From Planomicrobium sp. CPCC 101110 (GTDB taxonomy: Bacteria; Bacillota; Bacilli; Bacillales_A; Planococcaceae), in NCBI RefSeq assembly GCF_007859395.1, contig NZ_VOHD01000016.1, forward strand, positions 1 through 64,000: a stretch of 64,000 nt of DNA. The letters run 5' to 3'. A program made the translations under genes and the position numbers. Positions within the stretch are counted from its first letter, which is position 1. Each line of letters starts with the position of its first letter. The notes beneath the pieces are model-generated. The model was given only the letters and a program-made list of their open reading frames with translations, had not been told where the DNA came from and searched no databases. This document shows positions 54,085-64,000 of the stretch, one piece after another.

Positions 54085-54500
54085 TTGATCACTCCTCTCA
54101 GCTCTTCCACGATAGCAATCGAATAAGAAACGATTTCGTGGAGCCTCTCCTGCTGCTCTTTCAAGTAAAGCCAGCCTAACACCGCTTCAAACGCCGTACT
54201 GAAATTATACGTTTGAACGTCAGTATTTTTAGGCACACTGCCCGATTTGGCGTTGCGTCCTCTTCTCATGACCGCCAATTCCGCTTCTGTTAGAAATTCC
54301 TCTTCCGTCAACCGCTTCAGCACCATCGCTTGCGCTTTTGCTGACACGAATGTAGTGGACTGGCGATGCAGCATATTGGGTTTGACATGTCCCGAGCGCA
54401 ATAAATGCTCGCGTACAGCTTGTTCAAAAACCGCATCTCCCATATAAGCGAGGGCCAGTGCATTCAACTGGTCAACGTCCCTGTTTCGTAAAACGTTCAC
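54081..54500 (-). CDS. mrnC: Mini-ribonuclease III
   Basis: A 139-residue RNase III catalytic domain without a dsRNA-binding domain; [13 protein letters not shown] includes the catalytic Asp. It matures 23S rRNA. The GTG start at 54500 follows GAGGGGG by seven bases; the open frame continues far upstream into cysS but is a shadow. Confidence 0.93.
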   Translation of the reverse strand: MNVLRNRDVDQLNALALAYMGDAVFEQAVREHLLRSGHVKPNMLHRQSTTFVSAKAQAMVLKRLTEEEFLTEAELAVMRRGRNAKSGSVPKNTDVQTYNFSTAFEAVLGWLYLKEQQERLHEIVSYSIAIVEELRGVIK

Positions 54501-54504
54501 CTTA

Positions 54505-55905
54505 TTACCCCCTCTTCCAGCGCGTACCTTGTGCAGTATCTTCCAGAATGATGTTTTTTTCTTTGAACAAATCACGGATTTCATCCGCTCTTGCAAAATC
54601 ACGGTTTTTACGGGCTTCAATGCGCTCCTGAAGCAAAGCCTCAACCTCCGCATCAAGCAATTCCTCTTCTTGCTTGAACGGCACACCCAAGACTCCAACC
54701 AGTTCATCGAATGTCTGAATAAATGCCTGAATCACATTTGTCGACGTCTGCTTTTCCATCAGGTATGTGTTCGACAGGCGAGACAAGTCAAATACTTTTG
54801 AAATGGCATTTGCTGTATTGAAGTCGTCGTCCATCGTGCTGATGAATTCATTTTTGATTTCTTCAATTTTTGATAGCCAAATATCTGAGTGGTCGCCCAG
54901 GTCAGCCGATGCGCTTAGACGGTGTTTTAGATTGCTGTAAGCGGTACGCAGGCGTTCAAGCCCGGCACGAGCATCTTCCACTAATTCCCGCGAGTAATTG
55001 ATAGGATGGCGATAGTGGACTGATAACATAAAGAACCGAAGAACTTGCGGATCAAGCTCTTTCAAGATGTCATTGACCAACACAAAATTGTTCAATGACT
55101 TCGACATTTTTTCATTGTCAATATTTATATACCCATTATGCATCCAATAACGTGCAAAAGTTTTTCCAGTCAACGCTTCAGATTGAGCAATTTCGTTTTC
55201 ATGGTGCGGGAACGTTAAATCCTGCCCTCCGGCATGGATATCAATTGTATCGCCAAGGTGTTCGCGTGCCATTACGGAGCACTCGATATGCCAGCCCGGA
55301 CGCCCTTTGCCCCAGGGGCTTTCCCAAAAAATCTCGCCTGGTTTCGCCGCTTTCCACAAGGCAAAATCCAGCTCGTCTTCTTTTTTGTCGCCGGTTTCAA
55401 TGCGGGCGCCAATTTTCAGTTCATCGACCGATTGATGCGACAGCTTGCCATAGCCCTCGAATTTGCGCGTCCGGTAATAGACGTCTCCTTGCGACTCGTA
55501 AGCAAAGCCTTTTTCGATCAGCGCTTCGATAAACTCGATAATTTGCGGCATATGGTCCATAACGCGTGGATGGATATCCGCTTCATCGCAGCCGAGCGCT
55601 TTCGTATCTTCAAAATAAGCTTGGATAAACCGTTCCGCGATTTGCGGCACCTTTTCGCCCAATTCGTTTGCGGCCTTGATCAATTTATCATCAACATCCG
55701 TGAAATTGGACACATACGTTACGTCATATCCTCTATATTCCAAATGGCGGCGGACCGTATCATAGACAATAACCGGACGCGCATTTCCAATATGAATGTA
55801 ATTGTAGACAGTTGGTCCGCACACATACATTTTTACTTTTCCTTCTTCTAACGGAATAAACGCTTCTTTTTCGCGTGATAATGAGTTGAATATTTGAATG
55901 CTCAT
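54505..55905 (-). CDS. cysS: Cysteinyl-tRNA synthetase
   Basis: A 466-residue class I synthetase with HIGH-type [11 protein letters not shown] and KMSKSLNN motifs and zinc-site CGPTVYN. Its start overlaps the cysE stop by four bases, and both lie under the cysteine T-box. Confidence 0.97.
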   Translation of the reverse strand: MSIQIFNSLSREKEAFIPLEEGKVKMYVCGPTVYNYIHIGNARPVIVYDTVRRHLEYRGYDVTYVSNFTDVDDKLIKAANELGEKVPQIAERFIQAYFEDTKALGCDEADIHPRVMDHMPQIIEFIEALIEKGFAYESQGDVYYRTRKFEGYGKLSHQSVDELKIGARIETGDKKEDELDFALWKAAKPGEIFWESPWGKGRPGWHIECSVMAREHLGDTIDIHAGGQDLTFPHHENEIAQSEALTGKTFARYWMHNGYINIDNEKMSKSLNNFVLVNDILKELDPQVLRFFMLSVHYRHPINYSRELVEDARAGLERLRTAYSNLKHRLSASADLGDHSDIWLSKIEEIKNEFISTMDDDFNTANAISKVFDLSRLSNTYLMEKQTSTNVIQAFIQTFDELVGVLGVPFKQEEELLDAEVEALLQERIEARKNRDFARADEIRDLFKEKNIILEDTAQGTRWKRG

Positions 55906-56564
55906 GACAGCTTCCCTTCTTCCTTTTTAGCTTTTCTCAACCCTTCGACTTCCCTCTGCAATTCAGCCAGTCTGAACTCCATCGCTTCTACTTTATCCAT
56001 GATCGGATCCGGTAAATCTTGATGGTTCAAATCCGGTTTCACTTTTATACCATCTTTGATGACTACCTTGCCAGGAATTCCAACAACAGTCGAATTGGCC
56101 GGTACATTTTTCAAGACGACTGAACCTGCCCCAACTTTTGAATTGGCGCCAATCGTAATCGAGCCCAATACTTTTGCACCTGTCGCAACAAGCACATTGT
56201 CTTCAAGGGTCGGATGCCGTTTTCCTTTTTCTTTCCCCGTACCGCCAAGCGTCACTCCTTGGTACAGAGTAACGTTATCGCCGATTTCGCAAGTCTCGCC
56301 AATTACGACCCCCATGCCGTGATCGATAAAAAACCGGCGGCCTATGACCGCTCCCGGATGAATTTCAATGCCAGTGAAAAATCGGCTGATTTGGGAGATG
56401 ACACGAGCTAAGAAAAACCAGTTCTTTTTAAAAAAGAGGTGCGCGATGCGGTGCGCCCAAATGGCATGCAAGCCCGAGTAAGTCAACATCACTTCAAAAT
56501 AACTGCGTGCCGCCGGATCTTGTTCAAAGATAACGTCTATGTCGTCTTTTATTCTTTTCCACAT
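55902..56564 (-). CDS. cysE: Serine O-acetyltransferase
   Basis: A 220-residue left-handed beta-helix transferase (hexapeptide repeats about 65-165, with [17 protein letters not shown]) making O-acetylserine for cysteine synthesis. ATG 56564 after AAAGGAG. First gene after the cysteine T-box. Confidence 0.95.
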   Translation of the reverse strand: MWKRIKDDIDVIFEQDPAARSYFEVMLTYSGLHAIWAHRIAHLFFKKNWFFLARVISQISRFFTGIEIHPGAVIGRRFFIDHGMGVVIGETCEIGDNVTLYQGVTLGGTGKEKGKRHPTLEDNVLVATGAKVLGSITIGANSKVGAGSVVLKNVPANSTVVGIPGKVVIKDGIKVKPDLNHQDLPDPIMDKVEAMEFRLAELQREVEGLRKAKKEEGKLS

Positions 56565-56589
56565 GCTGCTCAGCTCCTTTCTCTGCCAA

Positions 56590-56822
56590 AATAAAAAGCG
56601 CCCCTGTCATTAATATGACAGAGACGCATGTTCGCGCGGTTCCACTCTGATTAAAAGGGACTGGTCCCTCTTCTCTCGAACACCTTTAACGCAGGCAATA
56701 CGTCTGGTCTACTCGATTCGACTCAGCACTCAGAGAGGCATTTCTATGCTGCAGGGGCGCGGATCACTTTCAGCCGATGATGATCTTCTCTTTTGCGCAT
56801 GCTGCATATACTTCTTCTCGTC
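56590..56822 (-). promoter_or_regulatory. T-box riboswitch leader of cysE-cysS (cysteine specifier)
   Basis: T-box AGAGTGGAACCGCG at 56637-56650 on the minus strand, specifier TGC (Cys) at 56738-56740 in the 3' arm of stem I, and a terminator GCGTCTCTGTCATATTAATG... with GACAGGGGCGCTTTTT at 56592-56630. Uncharged tRNA-Cys should favour antitermination, coupling cysteine synthesis to CysRS supply. Confidence 0.9.
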
Positions 56823-56845
56823 AACGATTTCGTAATGGTAAATTT

Positions 56846-56873
56846 ATTGTACACTTTTTAAGTTATAAGTCAA
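56846..56873 (-). promoter_or_regulatory. cysE T-box promoter (TTGACT-16-TACAAT)
   Basis: -35 TTGACT at 56868-56873, -10 TACAAT at 56846-56851, spacer 16, three bases after the gltX stop. Confidence 0.75.
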
Positions 56874-56875
56874 TC

Positions 56876-58339
56876 TTATGCCTTTGCGAAACCAGCTACA
56901 CGGGCAATCGTCTTTTCTTTTCCTAAAAGGGCGATCGAATCCGGCAATTCCGGACCGTGCGTTTGCCCAGTCGTTACGACGCGTATTGGCATGAACAAGT
57001 TTTTCCCTTTATGGCCTGTCGCTTTTTGGACTGCTTTGATTGCCGATTTTATTTCTGCCGGTTCGAATGTTTCAAGCCCTTCAAGCTGTTCTTTGAACGA
57101 AGCCATGACTTCCGGTACTTGTTCTCCGGCCAGCACTTCTTGTTCTGCTTCGCCATAAGCGAGCTCATCAGCGAAGAACAGTTCTGACAGCTCTGTAATT
57201 TCTGCACCGAAGCTCAATTGGTCATGGTACAACGCAATCAATTTGTTTGCCCACTCAGTTTGTTCTTCCGTAAGCGCCTCAGGAAGTTTTCCGGCTTTTT
57301 GCAAATGCGGAAGCGCTAGTTTCACCACTTCTTCGAGCGGCATTGCTTTGATGTACTGGTTGTTCATCCATGTCAACTTCTGTTTATCAAACATTGAAGG
57401 GGATTTCGACAAGCGATTTACATCAAAAATCCGGATCAATTCTTCTTTCGAGAAGATCTCCTCTTCGCCTTCTGGAGACCAGCCCAGGAGCGCAAAGAAA
57501 TTGAACAACGCTTCCGGTATATAGCCAAGGTCTTTGTATTGCGAGATGAACTGAATAATCGATTCGTCGCGTTTTGATAGTTTTTTGCGGTCTTCGTTGA
57601 CAATGAGGGTCATATGGCCATAAGTTGGGTGTTCCCAGCCTAGTGCGTTAAATACCATTTGCTGCTTTGGTGTATTCGACAAATGCTCTTCCCCGCGGAA
57701 TACATGGGAAATTTCCATCAAGTGATCGTCGATGACAACAGCGAAATTGTATGTCGGAATGCCGTTTGTCTTAACCAACACCCAATCGCCAACGTCTTTT
57801 GATTCAAATGAAATTGGACCACGCACCAAATCTTCAAACTCATACGTTACGTCAGCCGGCACTTTCATGCGAATGGTATGAGGAAGACCTGCCGCTTCTT
57901 TTTCGGCCACTTCTTCTACCGTCAAATTGCGGCACGTTCCGCTGTACTGAGGAGCAGCAATTCCCGCTTCTTTCTGCGCTTCGCGCTCCGCTTCCAATTT
58001 TTCAGGCGAGCAGAAGCATTTGAAAGCTGATCCGTTTTCCAGCATTTCCTGTGCATAACCGCTATACAAGTCCAAACGCTCCATTTGGCGGTATGGACCA
58101 TAATCGCCTCCGACATCAACCGATTCATCGTAGTCAATGCCAAGCCATTTCAAGTTGTCGAGCTGCGACAGCTCACCGGCTTCGATATTGCGTTCGATAT
58201 CCGTATCTTCGATGCGGACGATGAATTTCCCATCGTTGTGTCGGGCAAATAAATAATTGAATAGCGCTGTGCGGGCTCCGCCGATATGTAAATGTCCAGT
58301 CGGGCTCGGGGCATAGCGTACGCGTACTTGTTGTGTCAT
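56876..58339 (-). CDS. gltX: Glutamyl-tRNA synthetase
   Basis: A 487-residue class I synthetase with [18 protein letters not shown] and KLSKRDES motifs. In Bacillales without GlnRS it also charges tRNA-Gln for GatCAB. ATG 58339 after AGGAGG; the extra upstream frame overlaps ispF and is rejected. Confidence 0.97.
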   Translation of the reverse strand: MTQQVRVRYAPSPTGHLHIGGARTALFNYLFARHNDGKFIVRIEDTDIERNIEAGELSQLDNLKWLGIDYDESVDVGGDYGPYRQMERLDLYSGYAQEMLENGSAFKCFCSPEKLEAEREAQKEAGIAAPQYSGTCRNLTVEEVAEKEAAGLPHTIRMKVPADVTYEFEDLVRGPISFESKDVGDWVLVKTNGIPTYNFAVVIDDHLMEISHVFRGEEHLSNTPKQQMVFNALGWEHPTYGHMTLIVNEDRKKLSKRDESIIQFISQYKDLGYIPEALFNFFALLGWSPEGEEEIFSKEELIRIFDVNRLSKSPSMFDKQKLTWMNNQYIKAMPLEEVVKLALPHLQKAGKLPEALTEEQTEWANKLIALYHDQLSFGAEITELSELFFADELAYGEAEQEVLAGEQVPEVMASFKEQLEGLETFEPAEIKSAIKAVQKATGHKGKNLFMPIRVVTTGQTHGPELPDSIALLGKEKTIARVAGFAKA

Positions 58340-58376
58340 GTGTTTTCCTCCTAAAAAATATCCTTCTGCTATTCTA

Positions 58377-58877
58377 TCACTCTGGAACATCTAACGAAAG
58401 TGGGCGTTGCACCAGCAAAATGACCGCAAGCGCGGCAATTCCTTCTTCACGTCCTGTAAAGCCCAAGTGCTCCGATGTAGTGGCTTTAACGTTCACTTGG
58501 GAAACGTCTGCTTCAAGCAATCCGGCAATCGATTCGCGCATTTGTTCGATATAAGGAGCCAGTTTCGGCTTCTGTGCGATAACTGTGCAATCCACGTTTC
58601 CTAGTTCATATCCTTCACTTTTAACGATTTCCCAAATATGGCTCAGCAGCTTTTTCGAATCAGCGTCTTTGAATTCCGGATCAGTGTCCGGAAAATGCTT
58701 GCCGATATCTCCTCCGCCGATTGCGCCGAGTGCCGCATCGGTAATGGTGTGAAGCAAGACATCTGCATCGGAATGCCCGAGCAAGCCCCGGTCATGAGGG
58801 ATATCAATTCCGCCTAATATTAAGGGTCTTCCTTCCACTAATTGATGTACGTCGTATCCTTGTCCAATTCGCATCAT
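58377..58877 (-). CDS. ispF: 2-C-methyl-D-erythritol 2,4-cyclodiphosphate synthase
   Basis: A 166-residue MEP-pathway enzyme with metal ligands in GQGYDVHQL (D, H) and [11 protein letters not shown] few residues longer at the C terminus than the usual ~158. Start ATG 58877 (or the adjacent ATG) overlaps the ispD stop by four bases. Confidence 0.96.
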   Translation of the reverse strand: MMRIGQGYDVHQLVEGRPLILGGIDIPHDRGLLGHSDADVLLHTITDAALGAIGGGDIGKHFPDTDPEFKDADSKKLLSHIWEIVKSEGYELGNVDCTVIAQKPKLAPYIEQMRESIAGLLEADVSQVNVKATTSEHLGFTGREEGIAALAVILLVQRPLSLDVPE

Positions 58878-59569
58878 CGTTTTTCCTCCTGTATCCGGCT
58901 CTCCAAAATGGCTTTCCCATAAATCAAGTCGTCCGGTGTCGTCATTTTCACGTTTTCATAGGTACTCTCTACAATTTGTACCGGGTAATTCAAGCGTTCT
59001 ACGAGCATCGCTTCGTCCGTACCAAGAAAGCCGTCTTTCACTGCCGCTTTTGCAGCCTTTAAAATCAGGTCATATTTAAAAGCTTGCGGCGTTTGGATGA
59101 TCCACAACTGGTTACGGTCCACCGTTTCTGTTATTACGCCGCCTGTTGCTTTCTTTATCGTATCCTTAACAGGAACCCCTGCAATGGCAGCGCCCGTAGA
59201 ATGGGCTGCTTCCACAAGACGCTCAATCACTTCCCGGTCGATGAACGGGCGTGCCGCATCATGAACCAAGACAATGCTACAAGGCGGAATCGCTTCAAGA
59301 CAAGATCTTACACTGTCTTGCCGCTCCATTCCGCCTTCTGCATAGCCGCGAACTTTTGTGATTTTATGCTTTTTTACGTAGCTGTCAATCACTTGGCGCT
59401 CATCATCTTTTACAGCAAGCCAAATTGCGTCACAATTGGGATCATGTTGAAACACTTCCAATGTGTGAAGAAAAATAGGCTTGCCCAAAAGCTCCAGCAA
59501 TAGCTTGTTTTTATTTGCTTTCATTCGTTTCCCGCTTCCGCCAGCAGGCAAGACGACTGTATAGTTCAT
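58874..59569 (-). CDS. ispD: 2-C-methyl-D-erythritol 4-phosphate cytidylyltransferase
   Basis: A 231-residue nucleotidyltransferase with [21 protein letters not shown] and VHDAARPF motifs, the third MEP-pathway step. ATG 59569 ([11 protein letters not shown]) follows AAAGGATG. Confidence 0.95.
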   Translation of the reverse strand: MNYTVVLPAGGSGKRMKANKNKLLLELLGKPIFLHTLEVFQHDPNCDAIWLAVKDDERQVIDSYVKKHKITKVRGYAEGGMERQDSVRSCLEAIPPCSIVLVHDAARPFIDREVIERLVEAAHSTGAAIAGVPVKDTIKKATGGVITETVDRNQLWIIQTPQAFKYDLILKAAKAAVKDGFLGTDEAMLVERLNYPVQIVESTYENVKMTTPDDLIYGKAILESRIQEEKR

Positions 59570-59582
59570 TTTGCGACATCCT

Positions 59583-60677
59583 TTATCCATTCATTGAAGC
59601 TTGGCGGCCGTCTCGCGGTTTCGCGAAAATCATGCGCCCTGCTGAAGTTTGCAATACACTTGTTACAGTAACATCAATTGCCTGTCCGATAAAGCCTTTG
59701 CCATCTTCGATCACAATCATCGTACCATCGTCCAAGTACGCAACTCCTTGATTTTGTTCTTTTCCGTCTTTGATAACGACCACATGCATATCTTCTCCTG
59801 GAATTACAACTGGTTTCACTGCATTTGCTAAATCGTTGATATTTAATACCGGAACGTTGTGCAGTTCACAGACCTTATTGAGATTAAAGTCGTTTGTTAC
59901 TACTTGTCCGCCCATTTTCTTCGCAGCTCTCATAAGCTTCAAGTCCACTTCACTAACTTCATCAAAGCTTTCTTCTGTAATCATAATGGCACCTTCGCGC
60001 TCGCTTTGCAGGCGCTTCAGAATATCCAGGCCTCGGCGCCCGCGGGTCCGCTTTAATGTATCGGAGGAATCTGCGATATGCTGCAGCTCAGATAAGACAA
60101 ATTGTGGAACCACAAAGGTTCCTTCCATAAATCCGGTGGCTGAAATGTCGGCAATCCGGCCGTCGATAATAACGCTCGTATCCAGCAATTTATAAGTAGT
60201 CTTTTGAATCGGTTCTTCAATTTCCGCTTTTTTGGCTGCTCCTATTCGCGGCGTTAGCATTGCCACCATCTCTTCCCGTTTTTGGAACCCTACCTGAAAC
60301 CCTAAATAGCCGAGCACAACCGATAAAACAATCGGTGCTGCAGTAGCCACCACTGGGATATCAATGGTGCTGAGGGCAAAGCCGATCAAAAATGCCACAA
60401 CCAAACCTAAAATCAGTCCGACCGTCCCGAAAAGCAGATCCGGGGTTGGGGCACGCAATAACTTTTCTTCCATCCATTTCATAAATTTGACGATTGAATC
60501 TGCAAACAAGAGAGATAACAAAAAGAAAACAATGGCTCCGATCAAAGCAGCTACAATAGCATTGTTGCTCCAAGGGTTGTCGAGAAAAGGGATAAGTTCA
60601 AAAACATAAGGTAAAAATATAATTCCGACAGTAGCGCCAATCAATAAAAATAAAATCTGGATAATTCTCCTTAACAT
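59583..60677 (-). CDS. yacL: YacL-type membrane PIN/TRAM protein
   Basis: A 364-residue protein with four N-terminal membrane segments (about 4-30, 38-60, 80-105, 110-130), a PIN nuclease-like domain (about 165-285; LLDTSVIIDGRIAD, TNDFNL) and a C-terminal TRAM domain (about 290-350). Function is not well established. ATG 60677 after AAAGGAGG. In B. subtilis it follows disA, absent here. Confidence 0.9.
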   Translation of the reverse strand: MLRRIIQILFLLIGATVGIIFLPYVFELIPFLDNPWSNNAIVAALIGAIVFFLLSLLFADSIVKFMKWMEEKLLRAPTPDLLFGTVGLILGLVVAFLIGFALSTIDIPVVATAAPIVLSVVLGYLGFQVGFQKREEMVAMLTPRIGAAKKAEIEEPIQKTTYKLLDTSVIIDGRIADISATGFMEGTFVVPQFVLSELQHIADSSDTLKRTRGRRGLDILKRLQSEREGAIMITEESFDEVSEVDLKLMRAAKKMGGQVVTNDFNLNKVCELHNVPVLNINDLANAVKPVVIPGEDMHVVVIKDGKEQNQGVAYLDDGTMIVIEDGKGFIGQAIDVTVTSVLQTSAGRMIFAKPRDGRQASMNG

Positions 60678-60698
60678 GTACTCCACCTCCTTTTGCTA

Positions 60699-60704
60699 AT
60701 TATA
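60699..60704 (-). promoter_or_regulatory. Possible yacL promoter (-10 TATAAT)
   Basis: A consensus -10 lies 22 bases upstream of yacL, but no good -35 is visible 16-18 bases further upstream. Given the terminator after radA, some promoter is required here. Confidence 0.35.
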
Positions 60705-60756
60705 CACTGTTTGTTAAGGAAACGCTTTTTTGACCCTTATCAACCCTGTGCCAAAG

Positions 60757-60782
60757 AAAAAAGGAGGCAAATTTGCCTCCTT
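60757..60782 (-). terminator. radA terminator
   Basis: AAGGAGGCAAA and TTTGCCTCCTT form an eleven-base stem followed by TTTT on the minus strand; the 5' arm overlaps the radA stop. Confidence 0.9.
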
Positions 60783-62157
60783 ACTGCGGAAAAATTTCTT
60801 TTAATGCATCATTGACGCTTTCAACGCCGACGACTCGAATGCCTTCCGGGTAATCCCAGCCCCCGAGATTGGAAGCCGGCACAATTGCCCGTTTGAACCC
60901 AAGTTTTGCCGCCTCTTGGACGCGCTGTTCAATTCGTGATACACGGCGGATTTCGCCAGTCAATCCTACTTCTCCGATAATACAGTCATAAACGTTTGGT
61001 GCAGTATCCCGGAAACTCGACACAATACTTGCAAGCACCGCAAGATCAATTGCCGGCTCATCAAGCTTTACGCCGCCTGCAACTTTGATATAGGCGTCTT
61101 GCGCCTGGAGCAGCATGCCAACGCGTTTTTCCAATACCGCCATTAGGAGTGACACCCGGTTTTGGTCAATGCCCGTTGCCATGCGCTTTGGATAATTGAA
61201 GCTCGAAGGAGTCACCAGAGCTTGGATTTCAACAAGAATCGGGCGCGTACCTTCCATTGAAGCTACGACTGTCGAACCTGCAGCTCCACTCGAGCGTTCT
61301 TGCAGGAACAGTTCGGATGGATTCAGCACTTCCTTCAACCCACTTTGCAGCATCTCGAAAATTGCGATTTCATTGGTAGAACCAAAGCGGTTTTTCACGC
61401 TCCGCAATATGCGGTACGTATGATGGCGTTCGCCTTCAAAATACAGCACCGTATCTACCATGTGCTCAAGAATACGCGGCCCGGCAATCTGCCCTTCTTT
61501 CGTTACGTGTCCCACGAGGAAGATTGCGATGTTTTTAGTTTTCGCAATACGCATTAATTCAGCCGTACTTTCCCGTACTTGGGTAACGCTGCCCGGTGCT
61601 GACGTTACTTCCGGATGGTGTACCGTTTGGATTGAATCGACAATGACAAAATCAGGATTTACTTCTTCAATTGTATGATGGATCAATTCCAAATTCGTTT
61701 CAGCGTAAATATACAACTCTGAGGAGGATGCATCCAGCCTCTCAGCTCGAAGCTTTGTTTGCCGGATGGATTCTTCACCAGAAATATACAAAACGCGGCT
61801 GCCGCTGTTTGCTAGCATCGCCGAAACTTGCAGCAATAACGTAGACTTCCCTATCCCTGGATCTCCGCCTATCAGCACAAGAGATCCTGGCACAATACCG
61901 CCGCCAAGCACCCGGTTCAACTCTCCAAGCTTCGTTTCTACCCGCGGCTCCTGCTGGGTTTCAATTGAATTGATCGGTGTCGCTTTTTGCGCCACACTTG
62001 CAGAATGTTGAAAAGCTCCGCGCGGTCCTTTAGGCGCCGCCACTTCCACTTCTTCCACCATCGTATTCCATGCGCCGCAGCCTGGACATTTCCCCATCCA
62101 TTTAGCCGATTCATAGCCGCACGATTGGCACATGAACTTTGTTTTCTTCTTAGCCAT
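60781..62157 (-). CDS. radA: DNA repair protein RadA (Sms)
   Basis: A 458-residue RecA-like helicase: N-terminal zinc finger CQSCG..CPGCG, Walker [20 protein letters not shown] motif and a C-terminal Lon-protease-like domain (about 290-455). It processes recombination intermediates. ATG 62157 after AGGAGG. Confidence 0.96.
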   Translation of the reverse strand: MAKKKTKFMCQSCGYESAKWMGKCPGCGAWNTMVEEVEVAAPKGPRGAFQHSASVAQKATPINSIETQQEPRVETKLGELNRVLGGGIVPGSLVLIGGDPGIGKSTLLLQVSAMLANSGSRVLYISGEESIRQTKLRAERLDASSSELYIYAETNLELIHHTIEEVNPDFVIVDSIQTVHHPEVTSAPGSVTQVRESTAELMRIAKTKNIAIFLVGHVTKEGQIAGPRILEHMVDTVLYFEGERHHTYRILRSVKNRFGSTNEIAIFEMLQSGLKEVLNPSELFLQERSSGAAGSTVVASMEGTRPILVEIQALVTPSSFNYPKRMATGIDQNRVSLLMAVLEKRVGMLLQAQDAYIKVAGGVKLDEPAIDLAVLASIVSSFRDTAPNVYDCIIGEVGLTGEIRRVSRIEQRVQEAAKLGFKRAIVPASNLGGWDYPEGIRVVGVESVNDALKEIFPQ

Positions 62158-62182
62158 ACGGTACCTCCTGTTTTTCAATAAA

Positions 62183-62211
62183 AAACCGCCCGCCGGATAT
62201 CCGGCGAGCGG
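62183..62211 (-). terminator. clpC operon terminator
   Basis: CCGCTCGCCGG and CCGGCGGGCGG form a strong GC-rich stem (ATAT loop) followed by T6 on the minus strand. It separates clpC from radA. Confidence 0.93.
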
Positions 62212-62222
62212 AACGCCCTCAC

Positions 62223-64000
62223 TTACTTCTTCTGTAATTCTACAGTCGGCTGGTCTGTGCGGACAATAAATTCCCCATCTTCTACATCAAATATAATGTG
62301 CTGGCCAGCAAGTGCTGTACCTTTCAGCAACTCTTCAGACAAGCGGTCCTCAACATGTTTTTGAAGCGCACGGCGAAGTGGACGTGCCCCATACTCAGGA
62401 TCATATCCTTCGCTCGCCACTTTATCAAGAGCCGCTTCAGTCAATTCCAGATCAATATCCTGTTCTTTCAAGCGATCAGTCAATTGTTTTGTCATTAACG
62501 TTACAATTTCACGCAAGTTATCTTTTTCAAGCGAATGGAAGACAATCATATCATCAATACGGTTCAAGAATTCCGGACGGAATGCTTTTTTCAACTCGCC
62601 AAGCATTTTATCTTTCATATCTTTATAATCAGTTTTTGCATCTTCCAAGTTGAAGCCAACATATTTGTTGTATTTCAGCTCTTCCGCACCGACGTTTGAA
62701 GTCATGATAATGACGGTATTACGGAAGTCGACTCTGCGGCCTTTTGAATCAGTCAAGCGGCCATCTTCAAGCACTTGAAGCAAGATATTAAAGACATCCG
62801 GGTGAGCTTTTTCGATTTCATCGAGCAAAATGACCGAGTATGGCTTGCGGCGTACTTTTTCAGTTAACTGGCCGCCTTCTTCGTAACCAACGTATCCTGG
62901 AGGTGAACCGACAAGACGTGAAGTGGAATGTCTTTCCATATACTCGGACATATCAATACGAATCATTGCGTCTTCATCGCCAAACATAGATTCAGCAAGA
63001 GCACGAGCAAGTTCTGTTTTACCAACACCAGTTGGTCCAAGGAAGATAAATGAACCGATCGGACGTTTCGGATCTTTCAATCCAGCGCGTGCGCGGCGGA
63101 TCGCTTTTGAAATCGAAGTGACCGCTTCTTCTTGGCCGATGACACGGCCGTGAAGAATTTGCTCCAAGTTCAACAACTTATCAGATTCGGTTTGCGCAAG
63201 TTTGGAAACCGGAATTCCAGTCCACATAGAGACAACTTTCGCAATATCTTCTACAGTCACTTGTGATTCTTCTTTGCCTTGCTTTTCTTTCCATTCTTTT
63301 TTCGTTTTCTCTAGCTGATCTTTTAATTTCTGTTCAACATCTCGAAGGGAAGCTGCTTTTTCAAACTCTTGGCTTTGCACAGCTTCATTTTTCTCATGGC
63401 GTGCAGCTTCAAGTCTTGCTTCCAATTCTTTAAGATCAGGTGGAGTTGTGTAAGAGCGAAGTCTTACTTTAGAACCTGCTTCATCGATCAAATCAATCGC
63501 TTTATCCGGCAAGAACCGGTCAGAGATGTAGCGGTCAGACATTTTCGCTGCTGCTTCAATCGCTTCATCAGTAATTTTCACACGGTGATGGGCTTCATAA
63601 CGGTCGCGCAATCCTTTAATGATCAGAATCGACTCTTCAACTGTCGGCTCATCCACTTGGATTGGTTGGAAACGGCGTTCAAGAGCCGCATCTTTTTCAA
63701 TGTATTTACGGTACTCATCAAGTGTTGTTGCGCCAATGCACTGTAATTCACCGCGTGCTAAAGATGGCTTAAGAATGTTCGATGCATCAATTGCCCCTTC
63801 AGCGCCACCTGCTCCAATCAATGTGTGAAGCTCATCGATAAAGAGAATGATATTGCCTGCTTGGCGAATTTCATCCATCACTTTTTTCAAGCGGTCTTCA
63901 AATTCACCGCGGTATTTTGTGCCTGCAACTACCGTACCCATATCCAGAACCATAACTCGTTTGTCGCGCAATGTCTCCGGCACTTCATTGTTGATGATTT
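62223..64000 (-). CDS. clpC: ATP-dependent Clp protease ATP-binding subunit ClpC (partial)
   Basis: The 3' part (about 591 codons) of an ~815-residue AAA+ unfoldase; the 5' part lies beyond base 64000. Visible are D1 Walker B ([10 protein letters not shown]), the middle domain with a UVR-like segment ([16 protein letters not shown]), D2 Walker [15 protein letters not shown], Walker [15 protein letters not shown] and the D2-small domain. It works with ClpP and the adaptor McsB/MecA. The C terminus VELQKK is complete. Confidence 0.96.
   Translation of the reverse strand, partial: IINNEVPETLRDKRVMVLDMGTVVAGTKYRGEFEDRLKKVMDEIRQAGNIILFIDELHTLIGAGGAEGAIDASNILKPSLARGELQCIGATTLDEYRKYIEKDAALERRFQPIQVDEPTVEESILIIKGLRDRYEAHHRVKITDEAIEAAAKMSDRYISDRFLPDKAIDLIDEAGSKVRLRSYTTPPDLKELEARLEAARHEKNEAVQSQEFEKAASLRDVEQKLKDQLEKTKKEWKEKQGKEESQVTVEDIAKVVSMWTGIPVSKLAQTESDKLLNLEQILHGRVIGQEEAVTSISKAIRRARAGLKDPKRPIGSFIFLGPTGVGKTELARALAESMFGDEDAMIRIDMSEYMERHSTSRLVGSPPGYVGYEEGGQLTEKVRRKPYSVILLDEIEKAHPDVFNILLQVLEDGRLTDSKGRRVDFRNTVIIMTSNVGAEELKYNKYVGFNLEDAKTDYKDMKDKMLGELKKAFRPEFLNRIDDMIVFHSLEKDNLREIVTLMTKQLTDRLKEQDIDLELTEAALDKVASEGYDPEYGARPLRRALQKHVEDRLSEELLKGTALAGQHIIFDVEDGEFIVRTDQPTVELQKK

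Noticed and set aside
54501..54707. 69-codon upstream extension of MrnC
   Set aside because: It overlaps the 3' end of cysS, is basic and unlike RNase III, and GAGGGGG precedes GTG 54500.

Overview
The window is a stretch of low-to-moderate G+C Bacillales chromosome. It carries the classic rpoBC / str / S10-spc-alpha ribosomal super-locus, with flanks in the Bacillus subtilis order (clpC-radA-yacL-ispDF-gltX-cysES-mrnC-rlmB-rae1-sigH-rpmG-secE-nusG, and at the other end rplM-rpsI-salA-kbaA-rrn). Family content, T-box leaders, sigma-H, KbaA and a stressosome RsbR protein point to Bacillales. Gene order and the lack of sporulation neighbours suggest a Planococcaceae-type organism (Planococcus/Planomicrobium-like); this is inference, as no 16S sequence lies in the window. 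All genes but one small one are on the minus strand, so transcription runs from coordinate 64000 towards 1.

Read in the direction of transcription: 64000-52.1 kb holds clpC (partial), radA, yacL, ispD, ispF, gltX, then a cysteine T-box driving cysE-cysS-mrnC-rlmB-rae1, then sigH and rpmG. From 51.8 to 40.2 kb come secE, nusG, rplK, rplA, the L10 leader, rplJ, rplL, an RsmC-like methyltransferase, rpoB and rpoC. From 40.2 to 35.5 kb lies the str operon (rpsL, rpsG, fusA, tuf). A branched-chain amino acid block (ilvE, then a T-box and ilvB-ilvN-ilvC-leuA-leuB-leuC-leuD-ilvA) and a YuiF-type antiporter occupy 35.1-23.3 kb, separating tuf from the S10 operon. From 23.2 to 8.7 kb is the S10-spc-alpha cluster (rpsJ to rplQ), followed by ecfA1-ecfA2-ecfT-truA and rplM-rpsI (8.4-4.1 kb). 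The left end has a small plus-strand gene, an RsbR-like gene, salA, kbaA and three tandem promoters reading into an rRNA operon just beyond base 1.

The main unexpected observations are two apparent gene remnants inside the ribosomal locus. Between adk and infA, where map (methionine aminopeptidase) normally sits, only a deleted and decayed map remnant survives. Between rpoC and rpsL, where the L7Ae-like gene ybxF/rplGB normally sits, only a ~35-codon remnant is visible. Spore genes that flank kbaA/salA in B. subtilis (gerD, cwlD) and disA between radA and yacL are absent. Other points are the insertion of the ilv-leu block in the tuf-rpsJ gap, a threonine deaminase without an ACT domain, an Arg in place of the conserved Gly after the catalytic Asp of TruA, and several probable RNA control elements (T-boxes, S10, L10 and L13 leaders, a secE-nusG attenuator, a repeat-derived hairpin between rplQ and ecfA1).
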